NCBI GenBank assembly: GCA_030021035.2
Contig: JARYZH020000016.1
Span: 1,725,961-1,789,960 of the forward strand
From: Notholithocarpus densiflorus
Lineage: Eukaryota; Streptophyta; Magnoliopsida; Fagales; Fagaceae
Reading direction: 5' to 3'
Length of the DNA stretch: 64,000 bases
Position 1 is the stretch's first letter, and every line of letters begins with the position of its first letter. Shown in pieces: positions 34,490 through 46,449 of this stretch. The notes beneath the pieces were generated by a model. It searched no databases and was not told the DNA's origin. It saw only the letters and a program-made list of their open reading frames with translations. Both the position numbers and the translations under genes were made by a program.

Positions 34490-36370
34490 TCACACCTTGG
34501 AAGAACCTTTCTGTTTGGCAAACCCTTGATCTGGCGGTGAGGGGGAAGAATTGAAACCGTTCAAGTTCGAAAGGAACATGAGGGTTTTGAGAAGATCTCT
34601 AAGAGGAGCAAAGGAGGACGGAAACTGATTCTGGTTTCCCGACGAGATCATGCTGTTGCTCTGTTGAGTGGCTAACCACTTATAGCAATTAGGTCGAGTA
34701 TGTCCAGCTGCTCCACAGTGATAACAGAAATGCTGCTTTTTCTGTTTGGGCTTTTGAGTATTTCCCTTCTTAGCCCTAGGGTTCTTAATTTCTTTCTTAT
34801 CAAGCTTAGGGGGTGCTCCTAAGATAGATTTACCCTTGTCTGTGTTCTCACTAGCTAATTCATTGTTAACATCATTGTTCTTAGTTTCAACATTATTAGT
34901 AAGAGGAACAAAAACAGTAGTACTAGAAGTACCAATACTAGGAGAAGAGAAATCATACCCTAAATTGCTTCGATCGAAAGTAGATTTCTGAAGACTGAGT
35001 ATTTCATCGAGCTTTGCACTTGAAGTCATTTCCAATTGGGCTCTGACTTGGAACAGTTCTGCCTCAAGCTTTTTGGTCTTCTCAGCTAAGAAATTATTCT
35101 CAAATCTCAATGCTCCAATAGTCTGATTGGCTTCATCAAACTTTGTGGAAATTTCTTCTTGTTTAAGCTCCACTTCACTAACCTTCTTGGTGGCCAACCT
35201 ATACAATTTCTCATGCTTTTTTGAAACCTTGTATAACTTTGCATAGGCTGTGAGGATATCATCTTGCTCATCCATCTTTTCAAACTTAGATTCCACCAAT
35301 TCCTCTTCTTCATCCACATCTTCAACAATCCCTTCAGTAGGATTTACAGTGGCAATGAAATCATTTAGGATTCCATCATCCTCATTGTTAGAATCATCTT
35401 CAGGCTCAATGTCACTCAAGGTAGCAGCAAGTGCTTTGCTTTCCCTAATGGTCTTGAGATATGTAGGGCATTCTTGCTTCATGTGTCCGAAGCCTTGACA
35501 TCCAAAGCATTTTGGTCCTGAGGGAACAGTGTACTGACCGCCATCTCTAGCATCCTTCTTTCTTTTGTCCTGGTTCTTGAACTGAGACGAGCTGGATTGC
35601 TTGCGTTCTTTGTCAAATCCTTTAGCATTGGCATTCTTCATAAACTTTTTGAATTTCCGGGTGATACAGGATTTCATCTTAGAATCTTCATCGTCTGAAG
35701 ACTCATCAGTGTCACTACTTTTGGCCTTCAATGCCATGCTCTTGCTCTTACCTGATTTCCCTATTCTTGTCAAACCCAACTCATCGGTTTACAGATTTCC
35801 AACCAGCTCTGTTAAAGGAATTTTGTCAATATCCTTCGATTCCTCAATTGCGGTGATCTTGGCATGAAATCTCTCGGGTAGAGATCTAAGCACCTTTTTA
35901 ACAATCTTGGGTTCGGGAATGGTTTCCCCAAGATTAAAAGCTGAGTTCACTATGTCCTTGAGCTTGGCATAGAACTCATCAAATGACTCATCCTCCTCCA
36001 TCTTAATCTCTTCAAAGCTCATAGTAAAGCTCTGAAGCTTTGAATCCTTGACAGCCTTGGTTCCTTCATAGGTTGTCTAGAGAATGGTCCATGCTTCCTT
36101 AGCAGTTTCAGTACAGAAAATCTTCTTGAATTCCTCATTCGTGACTGCACTGAATAATGCATTCAATGCCCTGCTGTTGAAGTTTGCCACCTTGATCTTA
36201 GCATCATCCCAGTTGGCTGGCACTTCCGTAGGCTTGGTCCAACCTATCTCCACAGCTTGCCATACCTTTTCATCTAATGACTGCAAGAAAGCTCTCATGT
36301 GTACTTTCCAGTATGCATAGTTAATGCCATCAAATAAAGGAGGTATAATAAGAGAACGTCCTCTATCCAT
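34490..36370 (-). pseudogene. gag: Copia-type Gag of P with two CCHC zinc knuckles, two nonsense codons
   Basis: One continuous minus-strand frame of 627 codons from ATG at 36370. Order: N-terminal GRSLIIPPLFDGINYAYWK, then the Gag core (FEEIKMEEDESFDEFYAKLK, LRSLPERFHAKITAIEES), an acidic/basic linker, CCHC knuckle 1 (CFGCQGFGHMKQEC), an acidic region, a long coiled coil (ATKKVSEVELKQEEISTKFD and onward) and CCHC knuckle 2 (CYHCGAAGHTRPNC), ending at 34490. Two in-frame stops (about 36077 and 35787) fit C-to-T change at Gln codons. Two knuckles separated by a coiled coil fit SIRE/Maximus-type Gag, which forms the virus-like particle and binds RNA. It is followed not by protease but by spacer and the accessory ORF. 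Confidence 0.9.
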
Positions 36371-36424
36371 GACAAACAGGGGTCAATGGATCACACAGCA
36401 AAGATTAAAATCTAATCAGAGTGT

Positions 36425-36440
36425 GCTTGCTCTGATACCA
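36425..36440 (-). other. P primer-binding site (initiator tRNA-Met)
   Basis: Minus-strand TGGTATCAGAGCAAGC, two bases inside the 5' LTR end. The standard copia primer site. Confidence 0.9.
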
Positions 36441-36442
36441 CT

Positions 36443-37460
36443 TGATAGGCCAAGAATGTATTGACCCCTTATAATGAATTAACAAATTAATTAGTCAAGT
36501 TAATTAATTAATTCAATTAGCATGCAATACACGTGGTAGCACAAACACATCACCAATTAACTAAATGCAGTGGAAAATAAATTGACATGGTGATTTGTTT
36601 ATGAATGGGGAAAACCTACACGGCAAAAACCCCACCAGGTGATTTTAAGGTCACCACTCCCGAGAATTCACTATTATCACAACAAGCAGTTACAAGTAAA
36701 GGAATCCCAGTACCTTATACCAACCTACAATTGAACCCTTACCCCAATACCCAATTGGACTTGTTCTGTAGTGACAATCTCTCCTTTTCAATGCACGGCT
36801 CCTAGTACGTAACTAACCAATTCGATGCACGGATCCTTGTACGCGGCTTACTCACCAACTTGAGAAAGATGTTGGCCACAATGTTCTTCAATTCATCACA
36901 TGATGAAGATCACGAAACTCCTTGGTTACAAAACCCTACGGTGTACAAATACAGCAGCTTCTTCAAGAGAAAGATGAACTAGGGCAAATTCTATCTCCGG
37001 TCACAATTCTATCTCCGGTCACAATTTGCATGAACATAACTTTGCTTCACACTCACGCAACCTTTGACGGCCCTAAAAATAATCCTTATATATGTTTAGG
37101 GTTGTGAGAAAAGAAAGCTCAAACATATACACACGGATTGGATGAAAATCAGAGTTGAAAATCTGTTTTTCATAAACCTCGATAGATAGCTTATCTGTCG
37201 AGCTAGCTGTCGAGCATCGAGCTTCAGCAGCTTTTTAAACCTCGATAGATACTAGCTGTCGAGCTTTTAAATCCAGCACTTCTTCACTTGTTTCTTGGAC
37301 AGACTTGCATGACTTTAACACTTATTCTTGAAACCTTGTTCCTGGAAGCATTAAACATATCCTAGATCTACCCAATTACAAGTAAAGTGTGTTTTCTCAA
37401 AGGATTAGCCAATTCTAATTTGACATATGTTCCTAACATTAAATCACATATGTCCTAACA
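36443..37460 (-). repeat. P 5' LTR (1018 bp)
   Basis: Plus-strand TGATAGGCC...GTCCTAACA. Carries an 18-bp tandem duplication of CTATCTCCGGTCACAATT (about 36990-37026) that is absent from the 3' LTR. Confidence 0.9.
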
Positions 37461-37465
37461 CAGAT

Positions 37466-37656
37466 GATGAGCTACCACCAGAAGGTAGAGAGCATAATTT
37501 GCCCATGCACATTATGGTAAAGTGTGAAGATATGATTGTCTCCAGAGTATTAATTGACAATGGATCAGCCCTGAATGTTTGCCCGATGTCTACTATAGAG
37601 CATTTGAATGTGGAAACCTCTCTTATCCACCCACCACCATGATCATTAGAGCCTTT
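37466..37656 (+). pseudogene. pol (PR): T2 retroviral-type aspartic protease, N-terminal part
   Basis: 191 bp of T2 left between elements P and C3. It reads DELPPEGREHNLPMHIMVKC, then the active-site region SRVLIDNGSALNVCPMST with the catalytic Asp kept, ending IRAF at the C3 insertion point. A stop lies shortly before IRAF. The domain continues at 45657 (DGTFREVQGEIELAIG). It would process the Gag-Pol polyprotein. Confidence 0.85.
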
Positions 37657-39035
37657 TGATGGAAATATGAATGTATGCAGCGAAAAATTAACGGATCTAC
37701 TTCATTCGCAATTGATAACATGTGCTATGTAAGTTTCAGAATGTAAGAACAAAAGAGTGTACCTTGAAGCGGTGAAATTCAAAACCAAAGATTAGAAGCA
37801 CTTGGCAACACTTTTAATTTTCACTCCAATTCCACTTAATGCCCAAGAAGTGTGGTCTCTCAATCAGTTATATGTATATGTTCAAGAGAGAATGTAAGAG
37901 TGTCCAACACTCACATACAAACCATTTCATTAACTTACAAAATTCTGTATGTTTCTTCCCATATAACTAATTATCTAATTGGGCTAACCTTTTGGGCATT
38001 TCCAATTGGGCTTTAGTATGTGGCTTGAAGTGGGACCAAAAGGGAACAAATAAGACACTAGCTCCAACGGGCCTTGGGCTTTTCTGTCGGTTCTTGACAA
38101 GTCCAAAGTTACCATTAATTATATTTAATACCACTATATAAATATAATTGCACTCTAGGCCTTATTAATAAATTATATCCCAAGACTTTATTGTATATGC
38201 AACCCCTTCATAAAATATTCGTAGTAATACAAAATCATGAATATAGACTGCCACTTTGTAAATTACTACATCTTAATCATTGAGTACCTAGTTAAATCCT
38301 TTAAGTTATTCATAATATATTTATGAAATCCAATTTCATAAATATATACTTTAGTAACTGTTTACTAAAGTAGTTAGGCCTAACATTCTGAATAACAAAC
38401 CCATTAAACTTATCTCAAGGGAATATTTTGTATCTCCGTTAAGAGACTATGAATTCCATCTTGAGAATATATGTTCCATCAACACTAAATGTGACTGCCT
38501 AACATACTGAGATTTTAACCGTTACTTTAGATCTCACTCCTGATATATCAAAGCAACCTACACTTCATGATCTGGTTCATTATTCTCTCAGGATTAAGAG
38601 TTCATGTAAATAAAAGTCGTGAAATTTATTATTCATTTAATAGTCGTTAGGAGAATAATAAATCTCACAGCGGTCCAGTTCAATATGTTTTAACTCTTAA
38701 AACATATCAATATATCAACTAGAAGTCTCCACTTCCATGATAAAGACAAATCATCTTAGTTGATATGTTATAGTCTTTGCAGATGAAATGCCCAAATTCA
38801 TCACCGACTACGAACTAAAATTCTGAGTTTACAAAGAACTTGTGATTTATATCTTCTGTGACTTTTCACATAAATCACATACTATGCATCTCATGGACTA
38901 TATGATAATATCCAAATATTTATGTTACCATTATTTTAGATAATAATAAAGAAACTTTATTAATCACAACATTAAGTCATACATAATAACGTACATAACA
39001 TCATACAATAGGATTTTAGGGCACTAATCCTAACA
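37657..39035 (-). repeat. C3 3' LTR (1379 bp)
   Basis: Plus-strand TGATGGAAATATG...CACTAATCCTAACA; adjacent PPT GGCAAGTGGGAGAT on the minus strand (39036-39049). Confidence 0.93.
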
Positions 39036-39049
39036 ATCTCCCACTTGCC

Positions 39050-40560
39050 TTAAAGACTATTGTGCACTAATCTAACTCCCATTCCCTCCAAATGTGACTC
39101 AAAAATCCTTTGAGGCAAGGCTTTGGTAAAGGGATCTGCTAGATTATTTGCACTTTCAATCTTTGCTACCACTACATCTCCACGGGCAACAATGTCTCGA
39201 ATGATGTAGTACTTTCTCTTAATGTGTTTTCCTTTCTTGTGATTTCTTGGATCTTTGGATTGTGCAACTGCTCCACTATTGTCGCAAAACAATGTTATAG
39301 GAACTTGCTCCATTCTCACTACACCCAGGTCAGAAAGGAATTTCTTAAGCCAGACAGCTTCTTTTGCCGCTTCACAAGCAGCGACATATTCAGCTTCCAT
39401 GGTAGAGTCCGCAATACAAGATTGCTTAACACTCCTCCAACTTATGGCTCCACCTCCCAAGGTGAATACACATCCTGAAGTGGATTTTCTAGAATCAAGA
39501 TCCGACTGAAAATTTGAATTTGCATAGCCAATAGGAATCAAATCCTCACACCAGTAAAGAAGCATGTAATCTCTCGTTCTCTGTAGATACTTGAGAATAT
39601 GCTTTACAGCTTGCCAATGTTTTGGTCCTAGATTTGATTGATATCGGCTAACCATGCCAACTGAATAACAAATATCTGGTCTAGTACAAAGCATGGCATA
39701 CATGAGACTTCCCATTGCAGAAGCATAAGGAACTTGTCTCATCATATTTTCTTCCACTTGAGTCTTAGGCCTTTGGTCATCAGACAGAGGAACTCCATGT
39801 CTGAAAGGAAGCAATCCTTTCTTGGAGTTTTGCATGCTAAACCGTTCTAGAACCTTGTCTATGTATCCAGCTTGTGATAAGCCTAACATCTTATTCTTGC
39901 GATCTCACCAAAGCTTGATCCCTACAATAAAGTTAGCCTCACCCAAGTCCTTCATATCAAATTGGCTTGACAACCAAACTTTTACCGATGACATTACCCC
40001 TACATCATTCCCAATGAGTAGAATATCATCAACATAAAGCACTAGGAACATTACTACTTTATCTCGATATCTTTTGTACACACATGGTTCATCAAGATTT
40101 TGTTCAAAACCAAATGACTTGATTGCTTGATAAAATATGATGTTCCATTACCTAGATGCTTGCTTAAGTCCATAAATGGACCTTTTCAACTTGCATACCA
40201 TATGCTCTTTGTTCTTTGCTATGAAACCTTCCGGTTGCATCATATAGATTTCTTCTTCAAGATTGCCATTAAGAAATGCAGTCTTGACATCCATTTGCCA
40301 AATCTCATAATCATAATGAGCATCAATGGATAAGAGAATTCTTATAAATTTAAGCATTGCTACTGGTGAAAAGGTTTCTTCATAATCAATAACTTCTTTT
40401 TGTGTATACCCTTTCGCCACTAGTCTTGCTTTAAAGGTTTCAACATTTCCATCTATCCCTCTCTTCCTCTTGTAAACCCATTTGCAACCAACAGGTTTAA
40501 TGCCGTTAGGCGCCTTTACAATATCTCAAACATGATTGGAATACATAAAATCTAATTTAG
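39050..40560 (-). pseudogene. pol (RT-RH): C3 reverse transcriptase and RNase H
   Basis: Minus strand. RT begins around PVGCKWVYKRKRGIDGN, then TQKEVIDYEETFSPVA, WQMDVKTAFLNGNLEEEIYM, YGLKQASR and the catalytic LYVDD (plus 40025-40036). RNase H follows (39889-39050) with RKSTSGCVFTLGGGAISWRS, TMEAEYVAACEAAKEAVWL and LFCDNSGAVAQSKDP. The first RNase H Asp region reads GYANSN instead of the usual Y-D/S-D pattern, probably inactivating. Stops separate RT pieces at about 40147 and 39890. Together these domains copy the RNA genome into DNA. Confidence 0.92.
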
Positions 40561-40576
40561 ATTTCATAGCTTTGAC

Positions 40577-42237
40577 CTAATGATATGCATCTATATCATT
40601 CATTGCCTCTTCATAAGTGTAAGGATCAGTTTCGGCCTCTTCTGAGATAGCTTTATAAGTTTCTCCCAGACCTATAAATCTTATAGGTGGCCTAACAATC
40701 CTCCCACTACGACGAGGTACTTGTGTACTAGACATCTCATCAGTAGTATCTTGTGGTATATCTAATACATCCACATCATCCATAGTGTCATTCATTGGTT
40801 GTTTATTTACAGGTTCATTCATTTCAGCTAAAACAACTCTACTTCTAGGAGTATAATCATTCATATAGTCATTTTCTAAGAATTTGGCATTTGTACGAAC
40901 AAACACTTTATTATCTTTATGACTATAGAATAAACCTCCAACAATTCCTTTTGAATACCCTACAAAGAAAACCACTTCTGATTTAGACTGTAACTTGTCA
41001 GACTTTCCTTTCAACATATGTGCTGGACAACCCCAAATATGGAGATGTCTCATACTAGGCTTATGCCTATTCCACAACTCTACAGGTGTTTTAGGAACAG
41101 ACTTCGAAGGTACTAAATTCAAAAGATACATTGCAATATTTAAGGCATATCCCCAAAAAGAAATTGGTAGAGTTGAATAACTCAACATGGACCTAACTAT
41201 ATCTAAAAGAGTCTTATTCCTTCTTTTTGCTACACCATTTTGTTGTGGAGTTCCAGCTGCAGTCAATTGGGATACAATCCCTTTTTCAGTTAAGTAATCC
41301 TTAAAATCCCCAAGAAGATATTCGCCACCACGATCAGATCGAATGGCTTTTATGCGTTTACCCAATTGATTCTCAACTTCAGCCCTAAACTCTTTGAACT
41401 TTTCAAAGGCTTCGGACTTCCGTTTCATTAGGTACATATAACCAAATCTAGATTAATCATTAGTAAAAGTAATGAAATACTCATAGCCACCTCTTGCTTG
41501 GATTGACATAGGACCACATACATCTGAATGCACTAGTTCTAGCAAATCTTAGGCTCTTCTACCTTTTGCATTAAAAGGTCGTTTGGTCATTTTGCCTTCC
41601 AAACAAGATTCACAAACTGAAAATCATCAAAGTCCAATGGTTCTAAGAGACCATCTTTGATCAGTCTTTGAATCCTATTTGAATTAATATGACCCAAACG
41701 TAAATGCCAAAGATATGCATCACTAGTAGAAGGAAACTTTCTCTTTAATAATTTTACATGAAAGTCATTATCTAATTCTGAATTATATAATTCATGCTTA
41801 TCAGGAGTTAAAATATAAAGACCATCAACAATATTGCCAGAACAGATAAACAATTTACCCTTCTTTATTACAACATTGTCTTTAAGGATAACACAATATC
41901 CATGTTTACCTAAATAAGTTGCAGAAATTAAATTCATATGAACATTAGGTACAAACAAACAGTCTTCCAATATTAAAACCCTAGACTCAAAGCATAAATT
42001 AAACACTCCAACAACTACAACCGGAATCCTACTCCCATCGGCCAAAGTAAGAAACAATTCTCCTTCATTAAGCTTTCTGGTCTCCTAGAACCCCTGCAAA
42101 GAATTGCAGATATGATTAGTACAACTTGAATCCACATACCAGGAATCCGTGGGATTATGTACTAAACATATTTCAAGGAGGAATGAACTTTTCATACCCT
42201 TATTATTGGCAGCCCTGAATTTTGGACAATTCCTCTT
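40577..42237 (-). pseudogene. pol (PR-IN): C3 protease and integrase
   Basis: Protease (about 42237-41900) has YVDSSCTNHIC around its catalytic Asp, where DSGC is usual. The GAG-pre-integrase/HHCC segment includes YLWHLRLGHINSNRIQRLI. The integrase core (41437-40577) has IRSDRGGEYL with the second Asp, but the motif QQNGVAKRRN shows Lys (codon 41225-41227) where the catalytic Glu should be, one G-to-A step away. The C-terminal part carries FVGYSKG and RRSGRIVRPP, typical of copia. Stops occur at about 41440 and 41540-41590. Confidence 0.9.
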
Positions 42238-43020
42238 CTAATGTCCTTTCTCACCACAATGGAAACACTTTCCTTTGATCTTCTTTCCTTTGTCGGCAAC
42301 TCCTAAGGCAATTTGTTTACCATCTTGTTTGGTGAAGTCCTTCTTCTTCTTCTTCTTACCTTTACCTTTCGACTTAGGTTGAGAAGTAGAAGCTTCAGCC
42401 ATATTAGCATCAACACTAGAAATACCAAGAATGCCTTCCACCGCTACCAATTCATTCATTAATTCAAACAAAGAATAAATCTTTTTGTTCATATTATAAT
42501 TGAGTCTGAATTCCTTGAATGATTCCGGTAGTGACTGGAGTATCATATCCACTTGGGATTCTCCATCAATATCGGCATCTAAAACTTCCAGTGTATTTAG
42601 ATTAGAGATCATTGTGAGACAATGCTTTCTCACTGAACTGCCTTCAGACATTTTGGTATTATAAATTTGCCTCATAGTTTCTTGTCTTGCAGAACGGCCT
42701 TACTCACCAAACATCTCCTTCAAACTTAGCATAATGTCCGAAGCTAGTTCTACATCCTGCATTTGATGCTGTAGAACATTTGAGATAGATGCTAGGATGT
42801 AGCACTTGGCCATTTCATTAGATTTATGCCAACGATCATATCGCTGTTTTTCCTCAGGAGGAGCATCTAATGAAGGAAAGCTAGGACATGGTTGAGTAAG
42901 CACATATTTTTGCTCTTCAGCTGTAAGAATAATGTCCAAATTTCTTTTCCAGTCAACATAGTTGGATCCAGTCAATTTGTTTTTATTAAGAATAGTAACA
43001 AGTGGGCTAAATTATGCCAT
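42238..43020 (-). pseudogene. gag: C3 gag, nonsense at codon 3
   Basis: The likely true ATG is at 43020; its third codon is TAA, probably from CAA. The frame then reads KLTGSNYVDWKRNLDIILTA, MAKCYILASISNVLQHQMQ, a stop near 42700, then RQIYNTKMSEGSSVRKHC, SLPESFKEFRLNYNM and a Lys-rich linker before the zinc knuckle CFHCGEKGH at the very end, where another stop breaks it before the last Cys. Gag packages the element RNA. The start at 43020 was chosen because the conserved N-terminal pattern before NKNKLTGSNY begins there. Confidence 0.88.
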
Positions 43021-44256
43021 GTTCAAATCTGAAAATAATAAACATGAATATTATAAGTATACTGGACATTATCAATTTAGCATATAAACATATAGCATAG
43101 AACCTTAATAAAACCATAATATAATATATATGCAACAACAACCCAATCTCATATTCAATATCCCTCAGCATAAAGAGAATATAAAATACTATGATTGATT
43201 GAGAACTATTCTCATTATTAGTGCTATTATGATAACTCTTATCAAACACTAATAATATGCCAATTTACATTTGGCCTCTAAATAATAATAGTAAGAACTC
43301 AGCATAGAGGATACTATAATATTTAGTCTAGTGTATACCATTGTCTAGAATCATGTGTAGCCACATTTCATCCCCTTAACAGGCTTATTTTGTAGTACCA
43401 TGATACAAAACACCCTCCGCATGGAATGTAAAGCTCGAAGCTAAGACAAGGTGTTTGATCAAACAACTATAAACCAGGAAATTCAATCTTGTAGGACCAT
43501 GAAATAAATACTCTCCGCATGGAATGCTAAGCTCGAAGCAAAGACAAAGTATATATTTCACACTACTATGAACCGACAATGGAGGCCGTGAGATCCAACC
43601 CTTGTATCTCTCTCCCACTAGATGTTTTAAATTAAAGTTTTTTATTTTTTTATTTTATTTTTTTAATTTTGTAAACATGTTTAAACTAATCACACACAGC
43701 CTTGCACTTTATACATTTGAAAACACTTAGAAAAAATTCAAAATTCCCTTCAGTGGCATTTTCGCGAGAATATCGCGACTAAGCTCTTCCCACGAAAATG
43801 AGTTAAAGCAAAATAGTGAAAATACAAAATTCAAACAGAAACTTTCGCGACTGTTTCACGAGAAAGTTACCTGTGAAAAGTTTTGTGCTTCAGAGGCATT
43901 TATCGCGAGTAATTTCGCGAGAAAGTTACCCGCGAAAAACCTGTGTTTTCAGTTTTTGAAAGGAAAATCTGAACAGTTTTCAACGGTTTTCATAAACAAA
44001 CAACCACCATACGAACATAATGGATAGAATTTGGTATCAAAACTGAATTCCATTGATGCTATAGCCTTAAAGATCAATTTAACATACTTAAATTCAAACA
44101 TAAACAACATCATAACATCAATATTAGTTTTCATCAAATCATAGTTTCAACAACCATGCAGAAAATTAAATACATATATAATCTTCTAGCATCATGAAAC
44201 TATTATCTCTAATTCCAAAACTCATAAAACATGTTAAACAGATTTGAAGTTGAAGA
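43021..44256 (-). other. C3 leader with internal repeats and CGCGA motif cluster
   Basis: Non-coding. Holds two units of about 99 bp sharing CTCCGCATGGAATG (43385-43600) and a cluster of TTCGCGAG/TCGCGACT words (43755-43940). The same organisation occurs in the C2 leader. Confidence 0.75.
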
Positions 44257-44270
44257 CCGCTCTGATACCA
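44257..44270 (-). other. C3 primer-binding site (initiator tRNA-Met)
   Basis: Minus-strand TGGTATCAGAGCGG, two bases inside the LTR. Confidence 0.93.
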
Positions 44271-44272
44271 TT

Positions 44273-45651
44273 TGATGGAAATATGAATGTACGCAGCAGA
44301 AAATTAACGAATCTACTTCATTCGCAATTGATAACACGTGCTATGTAAGTTTTAGAATGTAAGAACAAGAGAGTGTACATTGAAGCGGTGAAATTCAAAA
44401 GCAAAGATTTGAAGCACTTGGGAACACTTTTAATCTTCACTCCAATTCCATTTGATGCCCAAGAAGTGTGGTCTCTCAATCAGTTATATGTATATGTTTA
44501 AGAGAGAATGTAAGAGTGTCCAACACTCACATACAAACCACTTCATTAACTTACAAAATTCTGTATGTTTCTCTCCATATAACTAATTATTTAATTGGGC
44601 TAGCCTTTTGGGCCTTTCGAATTGGGCTTTAGTATGTGGCTTGGAGTGGGACCAAAAGGGAACAAATAAGACACTAGCTCCAACGGGCCTTGGGCTTTTC
44701 TGTCAACTCTTGACAAGTCCAAAGTTACCATTAATTATATTTAATACCACTATATAAATATAATTGCACTCTAGGGCTTATTAATAAATTATATCCCAAG
44801 ACTTTATTGTATATGCAACCCCTTCATAAAATATTCGTAGTAATACAAAGTCATGAATATAGACTGCCACTTTGTAAATTACTACATCTTAATCCTTGAA
44901 TACTCGGTCTAATCCTTTAAGTTATTCATAATGTATTTATGAAATCCAATTTCATAAATATATACTTTAGTAACTATTTACTAAAGTAGTTAGGCCTAAC
45001 ATTCTTAATAACAAACCCATTAAACATATCTTAAGGGAATATTTTGTATCTCCGTTAAGAGACTATGAATTCCATCTTGAGAATATATATTCCATCAACA
45101 TTAAATGTGGCTGCCCAACATACTAAGGTTTTGACCGTTAATTTAGATCTCACTCCTAATATATCAAAGCAACCTACACTTCATGATCAGGTTCATTATT
45201 CTCTCAGGATTAAGAGTTCATGTAAATAAAAGTTGTGAGATTTATTATTCATTTAACAGTCGTTAGGAGAATAATAAATCTCACAGCGGTCCAGTTCAAT
45301 ATGTTTTAACTCTTAAAACATATTAACATATCAACTGGAAGTCTCCACTTCCATTATCAAGACAAATCATCTTAGTTGATATGTTATAGTCTTCGCAGAT
45401 GAAATGCCCAAATTCATCACCGACTACGAACTAAAATTCTGAGTTTACAAAGAACTTGTGATTTATATCTTCTGTGACTTTTCACATAAATCACATACTA
45501 TGCATCTCATGGACTATATGATAATGTCCAAATATTCATGTTACCATTATTTTAGATAATAATAAAGAAACTTTATTAATCACAACATTAAGTCATACAT
45601 AATAACGTACATAACATCATACAATAGGATTTTAGGCCACTAATCCTAACA
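44273..45651 (-). repeat. C3 5' LTR (1379 bp)
   Basis: Same length as the left LTR; ends TGATGG...CTAATCCTAACA on the plus strand, followed by the TSD CCTTT. Confidence 0.93.
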
Positions 45652-45656
45652 CCTTT

Positions 45657-46449
45657 GATGGCACTTTCCGGGAGGTGCAAGGCGAGATTGAATTAGCAAT
45701 TGGAATCGGCCCCATGTTTTTCATGGTCAACTTCTAAGTCATCAAGGTGGATTTACCATATAATATGCTCCTAGGGAGGCCTTGGCTACATGCCACAGGT
45801 GCAATTGCTTCTACCCTTCAACGGAGACTCAAGTTCCCATCCAAGGATCTACTGATCACTATTATGGCTAAAGAACCCCTGACAATCTTCAAGGAGACTT
45901 CTGTCCCCTACATTGGTCCTATTGCCTTTCCGGAGGCAACTTTTCACAGTTTCGAGCTAGTCTCCATGATTTCCAGAGCTTTAGAACTCGAGTCGGCATG
46001 GCCCTCCGATACTTTTTCTGCCAAGGAGATGCTCAAATTTGGCTATCATTAGGCCAAGGCCTCGGTGCCGTAGGACATGGGAAGACTTCTTCGATTGAAC
46101 TCCCGGACAACAAAGGAGGTTTTGGTCTAAGCTATGACCCCTCCGATGAAGAACTTTTCCAAGCTTCCAGAGGAAAGAAAAGGAAGTGCATTGGCCAAGG
46201 GATGTCTATTCCCCATATCAAGGTCACTTTTTCGGCTCCAGCCGAGGTCATCAGATCAAAAGTGGTACAAGAATCACACGAGGGGGAATCAAATCTGGCT
46301 TGTCTCATCCGTCTTTGACCGGAAGAATTCTCAGTGAATTCCATCATATCCCCTAGGGATGATCTGACTTCTACTATTAGACCCTGCGTGCCAGGCGAGA
46401 CAGTAGGCCATTGGACCATCGAGCCCTGCTTCGTGGTTGCACCGGCTAA
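45657..46449 (+). pseudogene. pol (PR): T2 protease C-terminus and G-patch-like segment
   Basis: Continues the protease across C3: DGTFREVQGEIELAIGIGPM, a stop, then DLPYNMLLGRPWLHATGAIA and STLQRRLKF, the conserved flap and C-terminal blocks of Tat protease. Downstream is a Gly-rich stretch, GQGLGAVGHGKTSSIELPDN and GGFGLSYDPSDEE, resembling the G-patch seen in Ogre/Tat polyproteins. One frameshift (about 46050) and stops (about 45735, 46316) are present. It ends at a predicted 5' splice site at 46450. Confidence 0.82.

Larger units (their letters stand above)
29887..37460 (-). mobile_element. Element P: pol-less copia-type LTR element with Gag and a plant-transposon-type ORF, TSD CAGAT
   Basis: Complete by structure. 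Minus-strand order: 5' LTR (37460-36443), primer site for initiator tRNA-Met (36440-36425), gag (36370-34490), spacer, accessory ORF (32684-31438), polypurine tract (30900-30887), 3' LTR (30886-29887). TSD CAGAT at 29882-29886 and 37461-37465. No protease, integrase, RT or RNase H is recognisable in 7.6 kb. Gag type and the pre-PPT box (TTTTGTCACGGATTGCC) suggest the SIRE/Maximus lineage. It must have been moved by enzymes supplied in trans, unless pol was lost after insertion. Both ORFs now carry disabling changes. Confidence 0.88.
37657..45651 (-). mobile_element. Ty1/copia element C3, full length, TSD CCTTT
   Basis: Two 1379-bp LTRs, an initiator tRNA-Met PBS, gag-PR-IN-RT-RNase H in copia order on the minus strand, and a PPT. 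TSD CCTTT at 37652-37656 and 45652-45656. The LTRs differ at about 12 of the first ~165 positions by eye. Coding regions are recognisable throughout but carry several stops and frameshifts, so C3 is not autonomous now. Confidence 0.95.

Noticed and set aside
36425..36440. tRNA gene fragments at PBS sites
   Set aside because: Only the 12-18 bases complementary to a tRNA 3' end are present, as expected for primer sites; no cloverleaf can be formed from the flanks.
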